This document shows positions 21,357-31,100 of a stretch of DNA of 64,000 bases, piece after piece. How positions within the stretch are numbered: the stretch's first letter is position 1; every line of letters starts with the position of its first letter. The position numbers and the translations under genes were made by a program. The DNA is from Pseudomonas marginalis. GTDB lineage: Bacteria > Pseudomonadota > Gammaproteobacteria > Pseudomonadales > Pseudomonadaceae. Location of the stretch: NCBI RefSeq assembly GCF_024169655.1, contig NZ_JALJWV010000001.1, positions 3,167,001-3,231,000 on the forward strand. The letters run 5' to 3'. The notes under the pieces were generated by a model. It did not search any database, was not told where the DNA came from, and was given only the letters and a program-made list of their open reading frames with translations.

Positions 21357-23441
21357 ATGTCCGCACAACAGAAGAAACACCCCTTCGATTTCAAAACCCA
21401 ATACGGACTCGGCTTCAACCCTCAGGACGATGAGATCGTTGTCGACTTCTTCTGCGGTGGTGGCGGTGCCGGTACCGGCCTGGAGATTGGCCTGGGCCGC
21501 GCGGTGAATGTGGCGAAGAACCACAGCCCTCAGGCGATCAGCATGCACACCGTGAATCACCCTGGCGCCCAACACTTCACCACCGACGTGTTCGAGGGTG
21601 ATCCGGACACCGAATGCGGCGGCAAGGCCGTGGGCTGGTTCCACATGTCCCCGGACTGCACGCACCACAGCCAGGCGGCCGGCGGCCAACCGCGCAAGCG
21701 CGAGATCCGCAACCTGTCGTGGATCGGCTTGAAGTGGGGAGGCAAGAAGCGGCCACGGGTGATCAGTCTGGAGAACGTGAAGCAGATCCTGCAGTGGGGC
21801 CGGCTGATCGCCAAGCGCGACAAGGCCACCGGCCGCGTTGTTACCCTTGACCAGATTCCGCACCCAACCAAGAAGGGAGCGACCACCAACCGAGTGGCGT
21901 CGCCAGGCGAGCAGGTGCCGGTTTCCAACCAGTTCTTGGTGCCTGACCCGAAGCAGCGCGGCCGCACTTGGCGCCGTTTCGTAGCCCTGCTGGAAGGCAT
22001 GGGCTATGTCGCTGAATGGAAGGTGATCAGGGCCTGCGACTTCGGCGCGCCAACCAGCCGGGAACGCCTGTTCATGATCGCCCGGTGCGATGGGCAGCCG
22101 ATCGTGTGGCCGGAGCCTACCCACGCGAAAAACCCGGTCAAGGGCCAGCAGAAGTGGAAAACAGCCGCTGACTGCATCGACTTCACCGACCTGGGCAAAA
22201 GCATCTTCGGCCGCAAGAAAGACCTGGCCCCGGCTACCCTGCGCCGCGTCGCCAAGGGTATGAAGAAGTTCGTCATCGACAGCGCGACGCCGTTCATTGT
22301 GCCGATCGCCAATTGGTCGGGGGAGGCTGTGCAGTCTGCCGCCGAGCCATTGCGCACCATCACCTCCTACCCGAAGGGTGGTGCCTTCTCGGTGGTCAGC
22401 CCGGTTATCGCACCGGCAACTCACCAGGGCAGCGACAGGATCAACGACCCGCTCGAGCCGCTGCCGACGGTGACCTGCGCGAATCGCGGCGAGCTGACGC
22501 TAATCAGTCCAGTGATGGTTGGGGCCGGTGGGCCGGTGTACGCCGGGCACCCGGTATCAGCAGACCAGCCGATCGGCACACTCATGACTCGCAGTCACCG
22601 TGCGGTTGCATCGGCCTGCATCGTCCAGGCCGGGCACGGCGAAGGTTCTGGCGCAAACAAACGCCGCTCCCATGGGGTGAACGATATATGCGGGCCGATC
22701 GGCACCGTTACAGCCAGCGGCGGCGGCCAGTCCATCAGCACCGCGGTGATGATTCAGGCCAACGGCGGATTCAACACCACGCACGCCAAGGACATGCGCG
22801 AGCCGATGACCACGGTGACCAACACCGGCAGTCAGCAGCAGTTGGCAGTGGCGAACCTGGTCCACTTGCGCGGCAACTGTGATGCGCGCGACTTGAAAGA
22901 CCCGCTGCACACCGTCAGCGCCGGCGGCCAGCACCACGGGTTGGTCAGCGCATTCATGGAGCGGGCATTCGGCGGAAGTGTTGGCCAGGGCCTGGACGAT
23001 CCGGCGCCGACCATTACCGCCGGTGGCGGCGGCAAGAGTTCACTGGTGTCGCTCACCCTCTCGCCAGAGCATGAAGCGGGCGCCCTTCGCGTCGCCGCCT
23101 TCCTGATCAGCTACTACGGCACCGAGAACATCAGCGCTTGCGATGCGCCCGCGCCTACCATCACCACCAAGGACCGCCTGGCCATGGTCACCGTAATGGT
23201 CCAGGGCACGCCCTACGTGATCGTCGACATCTGCTTGCGGATGCTGAAACCCACGGAGCTGTACAAGGCTCAGGGCTTCCCGGCCGACTACATCATCAGC
23301 CACGGGGCCGACGGCAAGCCGTTCACCAAGACTCAACAGGTGCATATGTGCGGCAACAGCGTCAGCCCGCCGCCGATGGCCGCGCTGGCACGGGCCAATG
23401 ACCCGTGGCGAGCGTATGAGCGTCAGACAGTTGCGGCTTAA
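21357..23441 (+). CDS. Cytosine-C5 DNA methyltransferase, repeat-rich
   Basis: 694 residues. Core C5 methyltransferase motifs: SAM-binding VVDFFCGGGGAGTGLE (near 28-43), the catalytic Cys101 in SPDCTHHSQ, the ENV motif (139-141), FGAPTSRERLFMIARC (229-244), and near the end GNSVSPPPMAALARA (motif X). The catalytic motif is PDC instead of the usual PPC. Between about 330 and 605 the target-recognition region contains eight copies of a P-x-x-T-[IVL] motif (331, 368, 405, 447, 483, 516, 549, 598), a spacing of about 33-49 residues. No restriction nuclease is adjacent; a protective or epigenetic phage role fits. The start has no strong ribosome site. Confidence 0.88.
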   Translation: MSAQQKKHPFDFKTQYGLGFNPQDDEIVVDFFCGGGGAGTGLEIGLGRAVNVAKNHSPQAISMHTVNHPGAQHFTTDVFEGDPDTECGGKAVGWFHMSPDCTHHSQAAGGQPRKREIRNLSWIGLKWGGKKRPRVISLENVKQILQWGRLIAKRDKATGRVVTLDQIPHPTKKGATTNRVASPGEQVPVSNQFLVPDPKQRGRTWRRFVALLEGMGYVAEWKVIRACDFGAPTSRERLFMIARCDGQPIVWPEPTHAKNPVKGQQKWKTAADCIDFTDLGKSIFGRKKDLAPATLRRVAKGMKKFVIDSATPFIVPIANWSGEAVQSAAEPLRTITSYPKGGAFSVVSPVIAPATHQGSDRINDPLEPLPTVTCANRGELTLISPVMVGAGGPVYAGHPVSADQPIGTLMTRSHRAVASACIVQAGHGEGSGANKRRSHGVNDICGPIGTVTASGGGQSISTAVMIQANGGFNTTHAKDMREPMTTVTNTGSQQQLAVANLVHLRGNCDARDLKDPLHTVSAGGQHHGLVSAFMERAFGGSVGQGLDDPAPTITAGGGGKSSLVSLTLSPEHEAGALRVAAFLISYYGTENISACDAPAPTITTKDRLAMVTVMVQGTPYVIVDICLRMLKPTELYKAQGFPADYIISHGADGKPFTKTQQVHMCGNSVSPPPMAALARANDPWRAYERQTVAA

Positions 23442-23668
23442 ACGCGCTCAGCAATCAGCCTGGTCCCCACCTCACGCCCAGCCAACTGCGCCAGGCCACG
23501 GTCTACATAGGTTCGGTCACCCGCAACAACCGGCACTACCACTTCACCACCACGCTTTATCTCGACGTTGATGCGCCAGGTCTCCCGGCCTTCCTCGTCC
23601 TTGTCGCATTCCATGTAGTTCCAAACCTGAAAGCCTTCGATCTCATCGTAAATATCGTGCTTGGTCAT
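23438..23668 (-). CDS. Small antisense protein
   Basis: 76 residues from the ATG at 23668 (a start at 23680, four codons earlier, is possible). It is acidic in the first half (DIYDEIEGFQVWNYMECDKD) and has strand-like segments later (EIKRGGEVVVPVVAGDRTY). It overlaps the last bases of the methyltransferase gene tail to tail. No family recognised. Moderately supported by composition and position only. Confidence 0.42.
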   Translation of the reverse strand: MTKHDIYDEIEGFQVWNYMECDKDEEGRETWRINVEIKRGGEVVVPVVAGDRTYVDRGLAQLAGREVGTRLIAERV

Positions 23669-23703
23669 GGTCCAGCCCATTTATAGGAAGGGGCCATCGT
23701 AGC

Positions 23704-23808
23704 TCAAAGCCAGCCCATACGGCTGAGCATGTCGATCACGCGAAGGATAGCCATGGCTAAGCCAGCCAGCGCCGCAGTTAATTGAATTCCAAGAATGTAG
23801 CCTTTCAT
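23704..23808 (-). CDS. Possible 34-residue membrane peptide
   Basis: A short frame starting at the ATG at 23808 with GGAG ten bases upstream. It reads MKGYILGIQLTAALAGLAMA and ends near MLSRMGWL: one transmembrane helix. Such single-helix peptides occur as phage morons and toxins, but at this length chance is a real alternative. Confidence 0.35.
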   Translation of the reverse strand: MKGYILGIQLTAALAGLAMAILRVIDMLSRMGWL

Positions 23809-23916
23809 TGAGACAAGTCTCCACAAAATGAGAGAAGCGTTGGCTCTCTACCATTATATGCGGCTTCAAAACTCCTACCCCTCCACCGCCCGGGCATGGC
23901 CCGGCAAGGACTCCCC

Positions 23917-24561
23917 ATGCCTACAAAAAACAAAATCGCATTGCCACTGCAGGTAGAGCGCTCGACAGTCATAAAGCTGGTCATCACCGGCGCGCCGCGG
24001 CTGGATCCGATCACCGTCTTCCTCGAGGACTTCGGCCGGCGCGACTGCCCGACCGAATCCGATCCGAACTACCAGACCGCCCAGGGCAAGATCACCATCA
24101 ACTGCTGGGACAACAGTTGGAATGCGTACTGGGGTGGTATGGGCCCGCGGACCGTCGCCGAGTTCGTCACGAACTGCGGTTGGGACTATGTGCTGAATTG
24201 CCTGGATCGCGGGATCAGCCCAACAGTGTTCAGCGGAGACGCGCTGCACGCACTGGCCAAGAAGTGCATCGTGCAGCGCCGCCGGCAACAGACCGGGCGC
24301 CACGAATGGGAGCTGGGCGAGCTGAGCAAGAGCGAGGCCCGCGAGCTTTGGCACGACATCGACTCATTGCGCAGTATCGAGAACCCGAACGAATGCTGGC
24401 ACCAGAGCAGATTGTTGACCGAGCTATTCGGTGAGGAATGGCACTACCCGCTCGACGGCAAGGCTGTCGAAGAAAACCACAAGTTCACGTACCTGCGCCG
24501 GATTGTAGAGGCAGTGCAACAGGCGCTGCGCCAGGAGCAACAGGACGGCATGACGGCATGA
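23917..24561 (+). CDS. Phage protein of unknown function
   Basis: 214 residues from the ATG at 23917, preceded by AAGGA. The first ~65 residues are strand-rich (NKIALPLQVERSTVIKLVIT, PRLDPITVFLEDFG), followed by a Trp-rich core (INCWDNSWNAYWGGMG) and a helical C-terminal half (RRQQTGRHEWELGELSKSEA). It stops 28 bases short of the antisense gene at 24589. I do not recognise a family; proteins of similar look occur in Pseudomonas phage early operons. Confidence 0.66.
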   Translation: MPTKNKIALPLQVERSTVIKLVITGAPRLDPITVFLEDFGRRDCPTESDPNYQTAQGKITINCWDNSWNAYWGGMGPRTVAEFVTNCGWDYVLNCLDRGISPTVFSGDALHALAKKCIVQRRRQQTGRHEWELGELSKSEARELWHDIDSLRSIENPNECWHQSRLLTELFGEEWHYPLDGKAVEENHKFTYLRRIVEAVQQALRQEQQDGMTA

Positions 24562-24588
24562 CGGTTGTGAGTCCTCATAATCGGGTAA

Positions 24589-25200
24589 CTAAATGCTGTC
24601 CCCACAGCCCTTCAAATTAGTAATCTGAATCTGAATTTGCTTTAAATAACCTTCTAAAGGGCTATATTCTGGAAGCTTAATAGCTGGCGCTGGATCCCAG
24701 CCTTTCAAAGCCTCATCCCGACAGCATTGAACAATTGCCCTGGCAGCAATAACGCAATCGATAACAGCTGTAGTTGGCATGGACATAAGATCAATAGCAC
24801 TCAAATCACGCAAAGCGCCTTCGACCCTTCTGAGTGCCTTTTTTATCTCTGTTGGGGACTTCAGCGTTACAGGGCGGTAATAGTTTCTTAGCTCGTGGTT
24901 AAGAGATCTGATAGTGCCAGCTGCTTCAAGGCAGCGCTCCTCCACAGCGCGAATCACAACCTTTTCTCTTGCGCGAATATTATTTTTGGTAAAGCGGCGA
25001 TCTGCCGAAGCAATGTAAGTCGCTCCGAATATTGCAGCCACCGAGCCGACTACCTGGGCCCAACCTGCTGCCTCGTTTGGAAGCCATCCCGTTTTACTGA
25101 AGTAACCGATTGATCCAACGACTACCCATAGAGCCGATCCTCCCACAACCAGCAGCCACACTGCCCATAAAGTTCGCTCAACAATCCCGTTCAATTGCAT
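24589..25200 (-). CDS. Antisense membrane-anchored protein B
   Basis: 203 residues from the ATG at 25200 with GGAG eight bases upstream; a start nine codons earlier is less likely. Two membrane segments: about residues 8-32 (RTLWAVWLLVVGGSALWVVV) and about 46-65 (WAQVVGSVAAIFGATYIAS). The second is the motif shared with the antisense protein at 20785. The C-terminal 130 residues are charged helices (REKVVIRAVEERCLEAAG, IKKALRRVEGALRDLSAID). Tail-to-tail with the gene at 23917 and divergent from the gene at 25336. A/T-rich relative to its neighbours. A cargo membrane protein, function unknown. Confidence 0.66.
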   Translation of the reverse strand: MQLNGIVERTLWAVWLLVVGGSALWVVVGSIGYFSKTGWLPNEAAGWAQVVGSVAAIFGATYIASADRRFTKNNIRAREKVVIRAVEERCLEAAGTIRSLNHELRNYYRPVTLKSPTEIKKALRRVEGALRDLSAIDLMSMPTTAVIDCVIAARAIVQCCRDEALKGWDPAPAIKLPEYSPLEGYLKQIQIQITNLKGCGDSI

Positions 25201-25335
25201 ATCAAGACTCCAATTCCATGTCGGCACTTTGCCTGATCGCGTAGCCTGAATTCAATCAAGGCACGGCAAATCGACGCAACACCAACTAACCCCTCCCCCT
25301 TCAAAGTCAGCCGCTATAGCGGCAAGGACGAAGTC

Positions 25336-25938
25336 ATGCCTGAAGAAACTACAATCAGCCTCAATCGCTCGGCGCGGGATGTCGTCGCCGAACGCCAACG
25401 CCAGGTTTCAGCCGAGGGTTATTCGCTGCTCCGCGATGACCTTTACGTGAAAGGCGAGCTCGCCGAAGCCGGCGCGACCTACGCAAGTCTTGCGGGAAAG
25501 CCGACCACGCGCAGTACGGCATGGCCCTGGAAGCAGGAGACGTGCAAGCCAAGCGCTGATCGGCGTCGCGACATGGTCAAGGCAGCAGCCCTGCTCCTGG
25601 CAGAGATTGAGCGCTTGGATCGAATCGGCCTGATAAATCACCGACTGGTGCGGCGGGACGAAAACGGAATGTTCCAACACCCCGACATGCCTGACTTCGA
25701 AGAGGGTGACGACGACAAGTGCAAAGCCTGGATCGCCGAGCAAGGCCTGGCCGTGGCAATGGTGAGCCTCGAGTACGCCGACGAGGCGGTTGCTGATCGC
25801 TATTTCAAGTCAGGCGACCCGGACTGCAGCTACTGGGAGCCTGAGCGCCCTGATGGTGAAGGCTGGTTCTGCTTGGCCATCCATGACACCGACGACGGCC
25901 CGGTCTGCTGGTGGGCGCGCCGCGAGGTGACGCCATGA
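25336..25938 (+). CDS. Phage early protein, possible nucleotide-binding
   Basis: 200 residues. The opening RSARDVVAERQRQVSAEGYS resembles the N-terminal motif of phage proteins annotated as MazG-like or dATP/dGTP-hydrolysing, with an acidic cluster later (DFEEGDDDKCK). Residues 95-200 contain strand-rich sequence and WEPERPDGEGWFCLAI. The assignment is weak. It begins the last stretch of the rightward operon and overlaps the start of the next gene by four bases. Confidence 0.6.
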   Translation: MPEETTISLNRSARDVVAERQRQVSAEGYSLLRDDLYVKGELAEAGATYASLAGKPTTRSTAWPWKQETCKPSADRRRDMVKAAALLLAEIERLDRIGLINHRLVRRDENGMFQHPDMPDFEEGDDDKCKAWIAEQGLAVAMVSLEYADEAVADRYFKSGDPDCSYWEPERPDGEGWFCLAIHDTDDGPVCWWARREVTP

Positions 25939-26156
25939 TCGCAACGAAACTCACCCTGATCTTGCTGGCCGCACTGCTGTACCTGGTCGGCACCGGTTAC
26001 TGGTTCGCCTGGCTCGGGCCTGACCTGCTCAGCACCGGCACCACCGAGGCATTGCTCGGCGCATTCGCCGGCACCTGTGCCTGGATGCTGATCACCTTCG
26101 GCCTAGTCATCCACATCATCAAGACAGCGCGGCCCACAGCGGGCGGCGGGAGGTAA
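25935..26156 (+). CDS. Two-helix membrane protein
   Basis: 73 residues starting MIATKLTLILLAALLYLVGT. Two hydrophobic helices (residues about 5-25 and 38-60: EALLGAFAGTCAWMLITFGL, VIHI) and a basic tail. It is coupled to the preceding gene by an ATGA overlap and lies two bases before the DUF4224 gene. Role unknown; small phage membrane proteins near int sometimes affect superinfection, but nothing in the sequence shows this. Confidence 0.68.
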   Translation: MIATKLTLILLAALLYLVGTGYWFAWLGPDLLSTGTTEALLGAFAGTCAWMLITFGLVIHIIKTARPTAGGGR

Positions 26157-26158
26157 TT

Positions 26159-26401
26159 ATGCAGGCAGAAATCCTGTCGGACGATGAGCTCGCCGACCTA
26201 ACAGGCTACAAACACCGCGCCCACCAGCGGAAGTGGCTCAAAGACCGCAACTGGGTCTACATCGAAAGCCGTGGTGGTCGCCCCCTGGTGGGTCGGATGT
26301 TTGCCCGCATGAAACTGGGCATGGTCAGCCCCACCCTCGTCGACAACAATCCGCCGCCGGCACGACCGGCTTGGACGCCAGACTTTTCCAGAGTGAACTG
26401 A
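26159..26401 (+). CDS. DUF4224 protein, probable excisionase
   Basis: 80 residues. Pattern LSDDELADLTGYKHRAHQRK, then WLKDRNWVYIESRGGRPLVG and MFARMKLGM is DUF4224, a small winged-helix-like family that in many Pseudomonas prophages sits directly before the integrase. GGAGG precedes the ATG. It ends two bases before the integrase start. Position suggests it acts as the recombination directionality factor (excisionase) for this integrase; that is inference from synteny. Confidence 0.82.
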   Translation: MQAEILSDDELADLTGYKHRAHQRKWLKDRNWVYIESRGGRPLVGRMFARMKLGMVSPTLVDNNPPPARPAWTPDFSRVN

Positions 26402-26402
26402 T

Positions 26403-27452
26403 ATGCGCCCCCGCAAGACAGAAAACAGGGACTTACCGCCAGGAATGGTGCGGCGCAAGCGCCCGCGCAAGAACGGTACGGTGTGGGTGGGTTATTACTA
26501 CAGGGACGCGAACGGCAAAGAGCTTTCGCTGGGAGGCGATCTCGATAAAGCCAGACTCAAATGGGCAGAACTTGAGTCCATGGCAAAGCCGGCAGACCTG
26601 AAGATCATGAAGGGGATTTTTGACAGGTACGAGCGGGACATCATCCCGAAGAAAGCGCCGCGGACGCAGAAAGACAACAAGGCAGAGCTCAAGCACCTGC
26701 GCAAAGGGTTCGAGGCAGCGCCCATCGATGCAATCACCCCCTCCATGGTTGCACAGTACCGGGACGCCAGGACGGCGAAGACCAGAGCAAACAGAGAGAT
26801 CGCCCTGCTCTCCCACGTCTACAACATGGCGCGAGAATGGGGCTTTACGGATCGGGAAAATCCTTGCGCCGGTGTCAGAAAGAATAAAGAGAAGGTCCGC
26901 GACTACTACGCCAATGAAATGGTTTGGAGCGCCGTCTATGGAAAAGCCCCACAAGAACTTAGGGACGCGATGGACTTGGCGTATCTGACAGGCCAGCGCC
27001 CGGCAGACGTGATCGCAATGAGGCGGGGGGATATCGAAGGGGATTACTTAACCGTGCAGCAGGGAAAAACAGGCAAGCGCCTAAGGATTCAAATGCAGGC
27101 AGGCGGCGTGAAGAACACCCTCGGCCTGCTCATTGAGGACATCATGGCCAGAAACAGTCAGCACAACTCGCAGCACTTCATCCTCAGCAGGACGGGGATG
27201 CGCGTGTCTCAACAAATGCTGCGTAACCGGTGGGATGACGCCCGAGAAGCTGCTCGCTCCTTGGCCGCCAGTGAGGGACGAGTTGATGACGCGGAGAAGA
27301 TCCAACAGTTTCAGTTCAAGGATATCCGACCGAAGGCGGCATCCGAAATTACAGATATCGCAGACGCCAGCCTCCTCCTCGGGCACTCGGAACAGGAGAT
27401 CACCAAGCGCGTGTACCGTCGCATCGGTGCGGTCGCGCAACCTTCAAAATGA
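26403..27452 (+). CDS. int: Tyrosine-recombinase phage integrase
   Basis: 349 residues. The N-terminal arm-binding part is short and basic (PRKTENRDLPPGMVRRKRPR). A SAM-like core-binding domain (about 65-160) is followed by the catalytic domain with Arg199 (GQRPADVIAMRRGD), Lys222 (GKTGKRL), Arg309 (KDIRPKA, where most relatives have HxxR), His328 (LLLGHSE) and the nucleophile Tyr338 (RVYRRIG). It ends 100 bases from the 3' end of tRNA-Cys, so it probably integrates there. It terminates the rightward early operon, as lambda int does. Confidence 0.93.
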   Translation: MRPRKTENRDLPPGMVRRKRPRKNGTVWVGYYYRDANGKELSLGGDLDKARLKWAELESMAKPADLKIMKGIFDRYERDIIPKKAPRTQKDNKAELKHLRKGFEAAPIDAITPSMVAQYRDARTAKTRANREIALLSHVYNMAREWGFTDRENPCAGVRKNKEKVRDYYANEMVWSAVYGKAPQELRDAMDLAYLTGQRPADVIAMRRGDIEGDYLTVQQGKTGKRLRIQMQAGGVKNTLGLLIEDIMARNSQHNSQHFILSRTGMRVSQQMLRNRWDDAREAARSLAASEGRVDDAEKIQQFQFKDIRPKAASEITDIADASLLLGHSEQEITKRVYRRIGAVAQPSK

Positions 27453-27518
27453 GCTAGTTTCGGAACTCCACCCCCTAAAGTTTCGGAACTCCAGCACTTT
27501 CCCACAGACAATAAAAAA

Positions 27519-27546
27519 CCCCATAGACGCTAATCTACGGGGTTTC
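27519..27546. terminator. Bidirectional terminator between int and tRNA
   Basis: CCCCATAGA...TCTACGGGG stem (one mismatch) with a six-base loop. TTT follows on the plus strand (for int) and six T residues follow on the minus strand (for the tRNA). It can end both converging transcripts. Confidence 0.75.
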
Positions 27547-27552
27547 TAAGAG

Positions 27553-27600
27553 TGGAGGCCGAGGTCGGAATCGAACCGGCGTAGGCGGATTTGCAATCCG
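27553..27600. other. Candidate prophage attachment site
   Basis: The 3' half of tRNA-Cys (from CCA to the anticodon arm) faces the integrase and is the natural core for tyrosine recombinases that target tRNA genes. The matching copy should lie beyond the left edge of the window, so the core cannot be delimited here. Confidence 0.45.
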
Positions 27601-27626
27601 CTGCATAACCATTTTGCTACTCGGCC
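27553..27626 (-). tRNA. tRNA-Cys (GCA)
   Basis: The minus strand folds as a full 74-base tRNA: acceptor GGCCGAG/CTCGGCC, D arm with GTTATGC, anticodon loop TTTGCAA giving anticodon GCA (Cys), T arm with GGTTCGATTCC, discriminator U and an encoded CCA. U73 is a known identity element for tRNA-Cys, which fits. The 3' end points towards the integrase. Confidence 0.96.
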
Positions 27627-28175
27627 TCAAACGATCAATGCCCTGGTTGCTGGCACTCACCGCATACAAACTTGAGTGGGCTATGTGAAGCGCGCCTCTA
27701 CTCTAACTCATTGAATACATTGAAGTTTTTATTGCTTCATTGCGTTCGATGGGCGCCATTATGTACTCATTTGCTTTTGCCTGCAACCCCTTGATTTCAA
27801 AAAATATTCTGCCTTGGCATCAAGGGCTTGCGTGTTTGCCCTATGCCTTGATGACCTGCGATTGGTACTGCGGATCGGCCTTGATCTGCGCTTCGGTGAT
27901 GGGCAGCGGGCGGAGGTTTTTCTCGGAGAATGCGCGTGTTTGGTCCTTTGCATATTTCGATGCGGGGTTGCTGGACAAGGGAGAATGTCAGCACGCTTTG
28001 GGCCTGCCTCACACCAGGACGCTCCCAGCGCTGATCGCCACCGTTACACATTCTGACAACCTGTAGAGCCCGCAAGCGGAACACAAACACCTGCTTTCAA
28101 CACCCAAACGAGCGCCTTCAGACAAAGGCGTTTGTCGGCAAGGACTGCCTCTCCGTGTGAAAGAAGGTGCTCATC
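27627..28175. other. Gap right of tRNA with possible relic
   Basis: About 550 bases with no intact gene. On the minus strand, 27841-27986 is open and reads a protein-like stretch (SNPASKYAKDQTRAFSEKNL, then RPLPITEAQIKADPQYQSQV) to a TAG stop, with no good start and a stop just upstream. It looks like the 3' end of a lost gene. The final bases before 28176 hold the AAGGTG ribosome site of the toxin gene. Confidence 0.45.
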
Positions 28176-31100
28176 ATGACGTCCGTTACCCTATCTTCCG
28201 GCTCACCCCTACAGCCGGTTTACCGCCTGTTGCCCACGGCTTTACCTACCGACAGCATTGCCCAGGTCGAAGACGCGCCCGCGCAGCACGAAGTCGACAG
28301 CAATGACAACCGCCAGGCGCTCAAAACCGCACTGGCGCATAGGCGCAACCTGCAAACGCTTGCCCGACAACTCAACCAGGCGGCCCGCTCACTGGCACCG
28401 GATGCAACGGGCGAGGCGGTGCTGCGCGCGCTGCAAGAAACCCTGATGGACGTTGATCCCGACTCGGCGCTTCATCGTCAAACCGCGCTGGCGCACGAGC
28501 AAAAAATCAGCCTTGAGACCTTCATCAGCAGCCACGGCACCTATATGCCGGCCACGCGTGAAGACCTTTTCGACATGGCCGACGCGCTGATCAATCATTC
28601 GTTGTCACACCCTTTGGGCAACTTGGGCGGAGGCCTCAGTTGGGCATTGCCGCTCAGCGAGGAAAACCAGCGCGTGGTGCACGACGTGGTGGCCAACAAC
28701 ACTGAGAAACTGCCAGGGCTGCCTCTTTTCGATAGCCGGCGTGGCGCATTGGGGTATCTGCTGGAAGGCAACCCGCTATCCAGCGCCGAGTTACAGGACC
28801 CTGCCAAAGCGCTGGAAAAACTCCTCGATTCCCCCAAGGCGCAGGCGCTGGGCCTGGCGATACAAGCCAAAGTCGGCGGCATAGCGACCGACACCAGCGC
28901 AAACGACTATGTGCTGACAGCCATCCACTTGGGGCTGGACCCCGAGTCCATCGAACAACCTGGCAGAAATACCGTAGCGGGCTTCAACCTCGCGGCCGAC
29001 AGCCTTTGGGGTATGTCGCCGGCAAGTGTGATTAGCGCGCTGGCCAAACACCTGAGCGACAGCGGCAAAACCTCCGCCGCTACCGCTGATCTCGGGGCGC
29101 GGTTGCTGCTAGCCCGGGTGGCGCCGCAATACCTGGTCAAGGATATTCCCGCCACGGTGGTGTACGGCAGCCAGGCGTGGGCCAACTTGTGCATCGCGGT
29201 GGCCGCGATTGAAGAGCAGGCACCCGGCAAGACAATGCACATGGATTTTACCGAGGTCATGCGTAACGCCGACTCAATCGCACCCGCAGGTGAATCGGCG
29301 CAGAAGGCCGCCTTGATCGACTGGGGCGTAGTGAACGGTTTTCTCTACGCCAAAAACGATGCGGAATACGACAACGCCGAAATCGAGTACACCCGTGAAG
29401 CCTTCAATGCCCAACAAAACGAATTGAGCGAGGCGTCCAAAGGCGTCGACTCGACACTGCCCAGCCGCAAACAGATGGCGCTGGATCTGCTGAAAGCCAC
29501 CTTCGGTGACCGCGATGACTTCGAGGACCGAGTGTTGCGCATCAATTATAAATCCAACGACCCCAAAGCCCCGCGGTTCGGCCAAGCCTATTCGATGCTC
29601 GACATCACCCAGCAGGGGCTCAAAATCAACGTGCAGGATTGGCAAGTCTTCGGGGCGCGCGCAACCATCAATCTTGAGGCTTTTGCGCAATTCACCCGAA
29701 GCCCATCGTTCAATATTCCGCAGGCGTTCGACACGGCGTTTACCCGCGCACTGGACACTCTCAAACAGGTCAAAAAATACTCGATCATCAGCGCGATTGA
29801 CCGCTTGCCACTGGCAGACCGAACACGCCTAAATTACGGAAAGATCACTTTTTTCAAGGAAAACGATTACCGAACCAGCTTGATCCCTTTTACCCAGGAC
29901 AAGCTCTTCCACACCAGCCCAAAGGTCCTCGTACACACCGAATATCAAAACAGCCAACAGACATACGAGTTCGATACCACGACCGGCATCATCTCCAAGG
30001 TTGATCAGAGCAGGACCCGCCGCCCCCACCAATACGTGTCGAATGAAGTCAACAAAATCGAAGCGTTTCACCCCCATCGCTCCCTCCATAACTACGACGC
30101 CGAAGAAAAGGAAGCCCGGTACGCCACTTTCAACACCTTCCAAAGTCAGCGAACCCACTATATCGCCGACGCGTTGATCAAGGCGCAGGGGTTTGATGAC
30201 CCCGCCGTCAAGCAATACGCGGCAGGCGAAACGCCGGCCGAGGCGCGACGCGAATGGGTCAGTTCAGCGACAAACGCACTATTGAACGTGATCCCTCTCA
30301 GATCGGCCATCACGAACTTGCGCAACGGCAACTATAAGGACGGCGCCATTGACCTGGCGATTGATATATTTGGCTTTGTGACGGCCGGGCTGGGCAATGC
30401 GACAAGACTCGGCAAGGCAGTGGCGGGCGCAGGCTCAACCCTGGGTAAATTGGCGCAGAGCGGCAAAATCCTCGGTGTCACGGCACTCAATGCCTTCAAC
30501 CCGTTGAGCGGCACCGGTGACCTGGCGGTGGGTGCCGGCAGACTCGTCACCAGTGGCGTCAGTGCCGGCGCGCAAGGCATCCGCAAACTGCGTGGCGCGG
30601 CAAACAGCCAGGCCCTGCTCAGCGCCAGCCAACAGTACGAAGCGGCTGCAACAGGTCTCTTCAAGGTCGGCACACAATCAGTGGAAGGCGCTGCCGTGCG
30701 CCAACATGGCAAATGGCATGCCTTCGATGCAGCTACGATGCAGCCTTATGGTCCCGCCCTCGACTCGTTTACCCCTACCCATACGCTGATGCCGCCCACG
30801 CCCACCGCCCAACAACCGGGGCGATCGGCTCGCGATCATCGCTTCAACCCGCTGAGCCGACCGTCCCGCCCGCCACTCAGTCAACCGCCGGCCGGGCAGC
30901 CGGTCGAACAGGTGCGCAAAACCGACCATCTACCCGACACCGAGTACGTGAGCAGTATTCGTGGTCGACCCAGTGAGGGCCACTTCACCCCCAGCCGAAA
31001 GCAGGCAACCCGTGACAAATTCACCCAGGAAATGCGCGATTTTTACACGCGCATGACCACCGACGGACAGCCACCCCGCCCCGTTTTCCCGAATATCACC

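Noticed and set aside
22313..22882. 189-codon second frame inside the C5 methyltransferase gene
   Set aside because: Arg/Gly-rich shadow without start signal.
1..27550. Insertion sequence or transposase genes
   Set aside because: No transposase motif or terminal inverted repeats seen; the only recombinase is the phage integrase.
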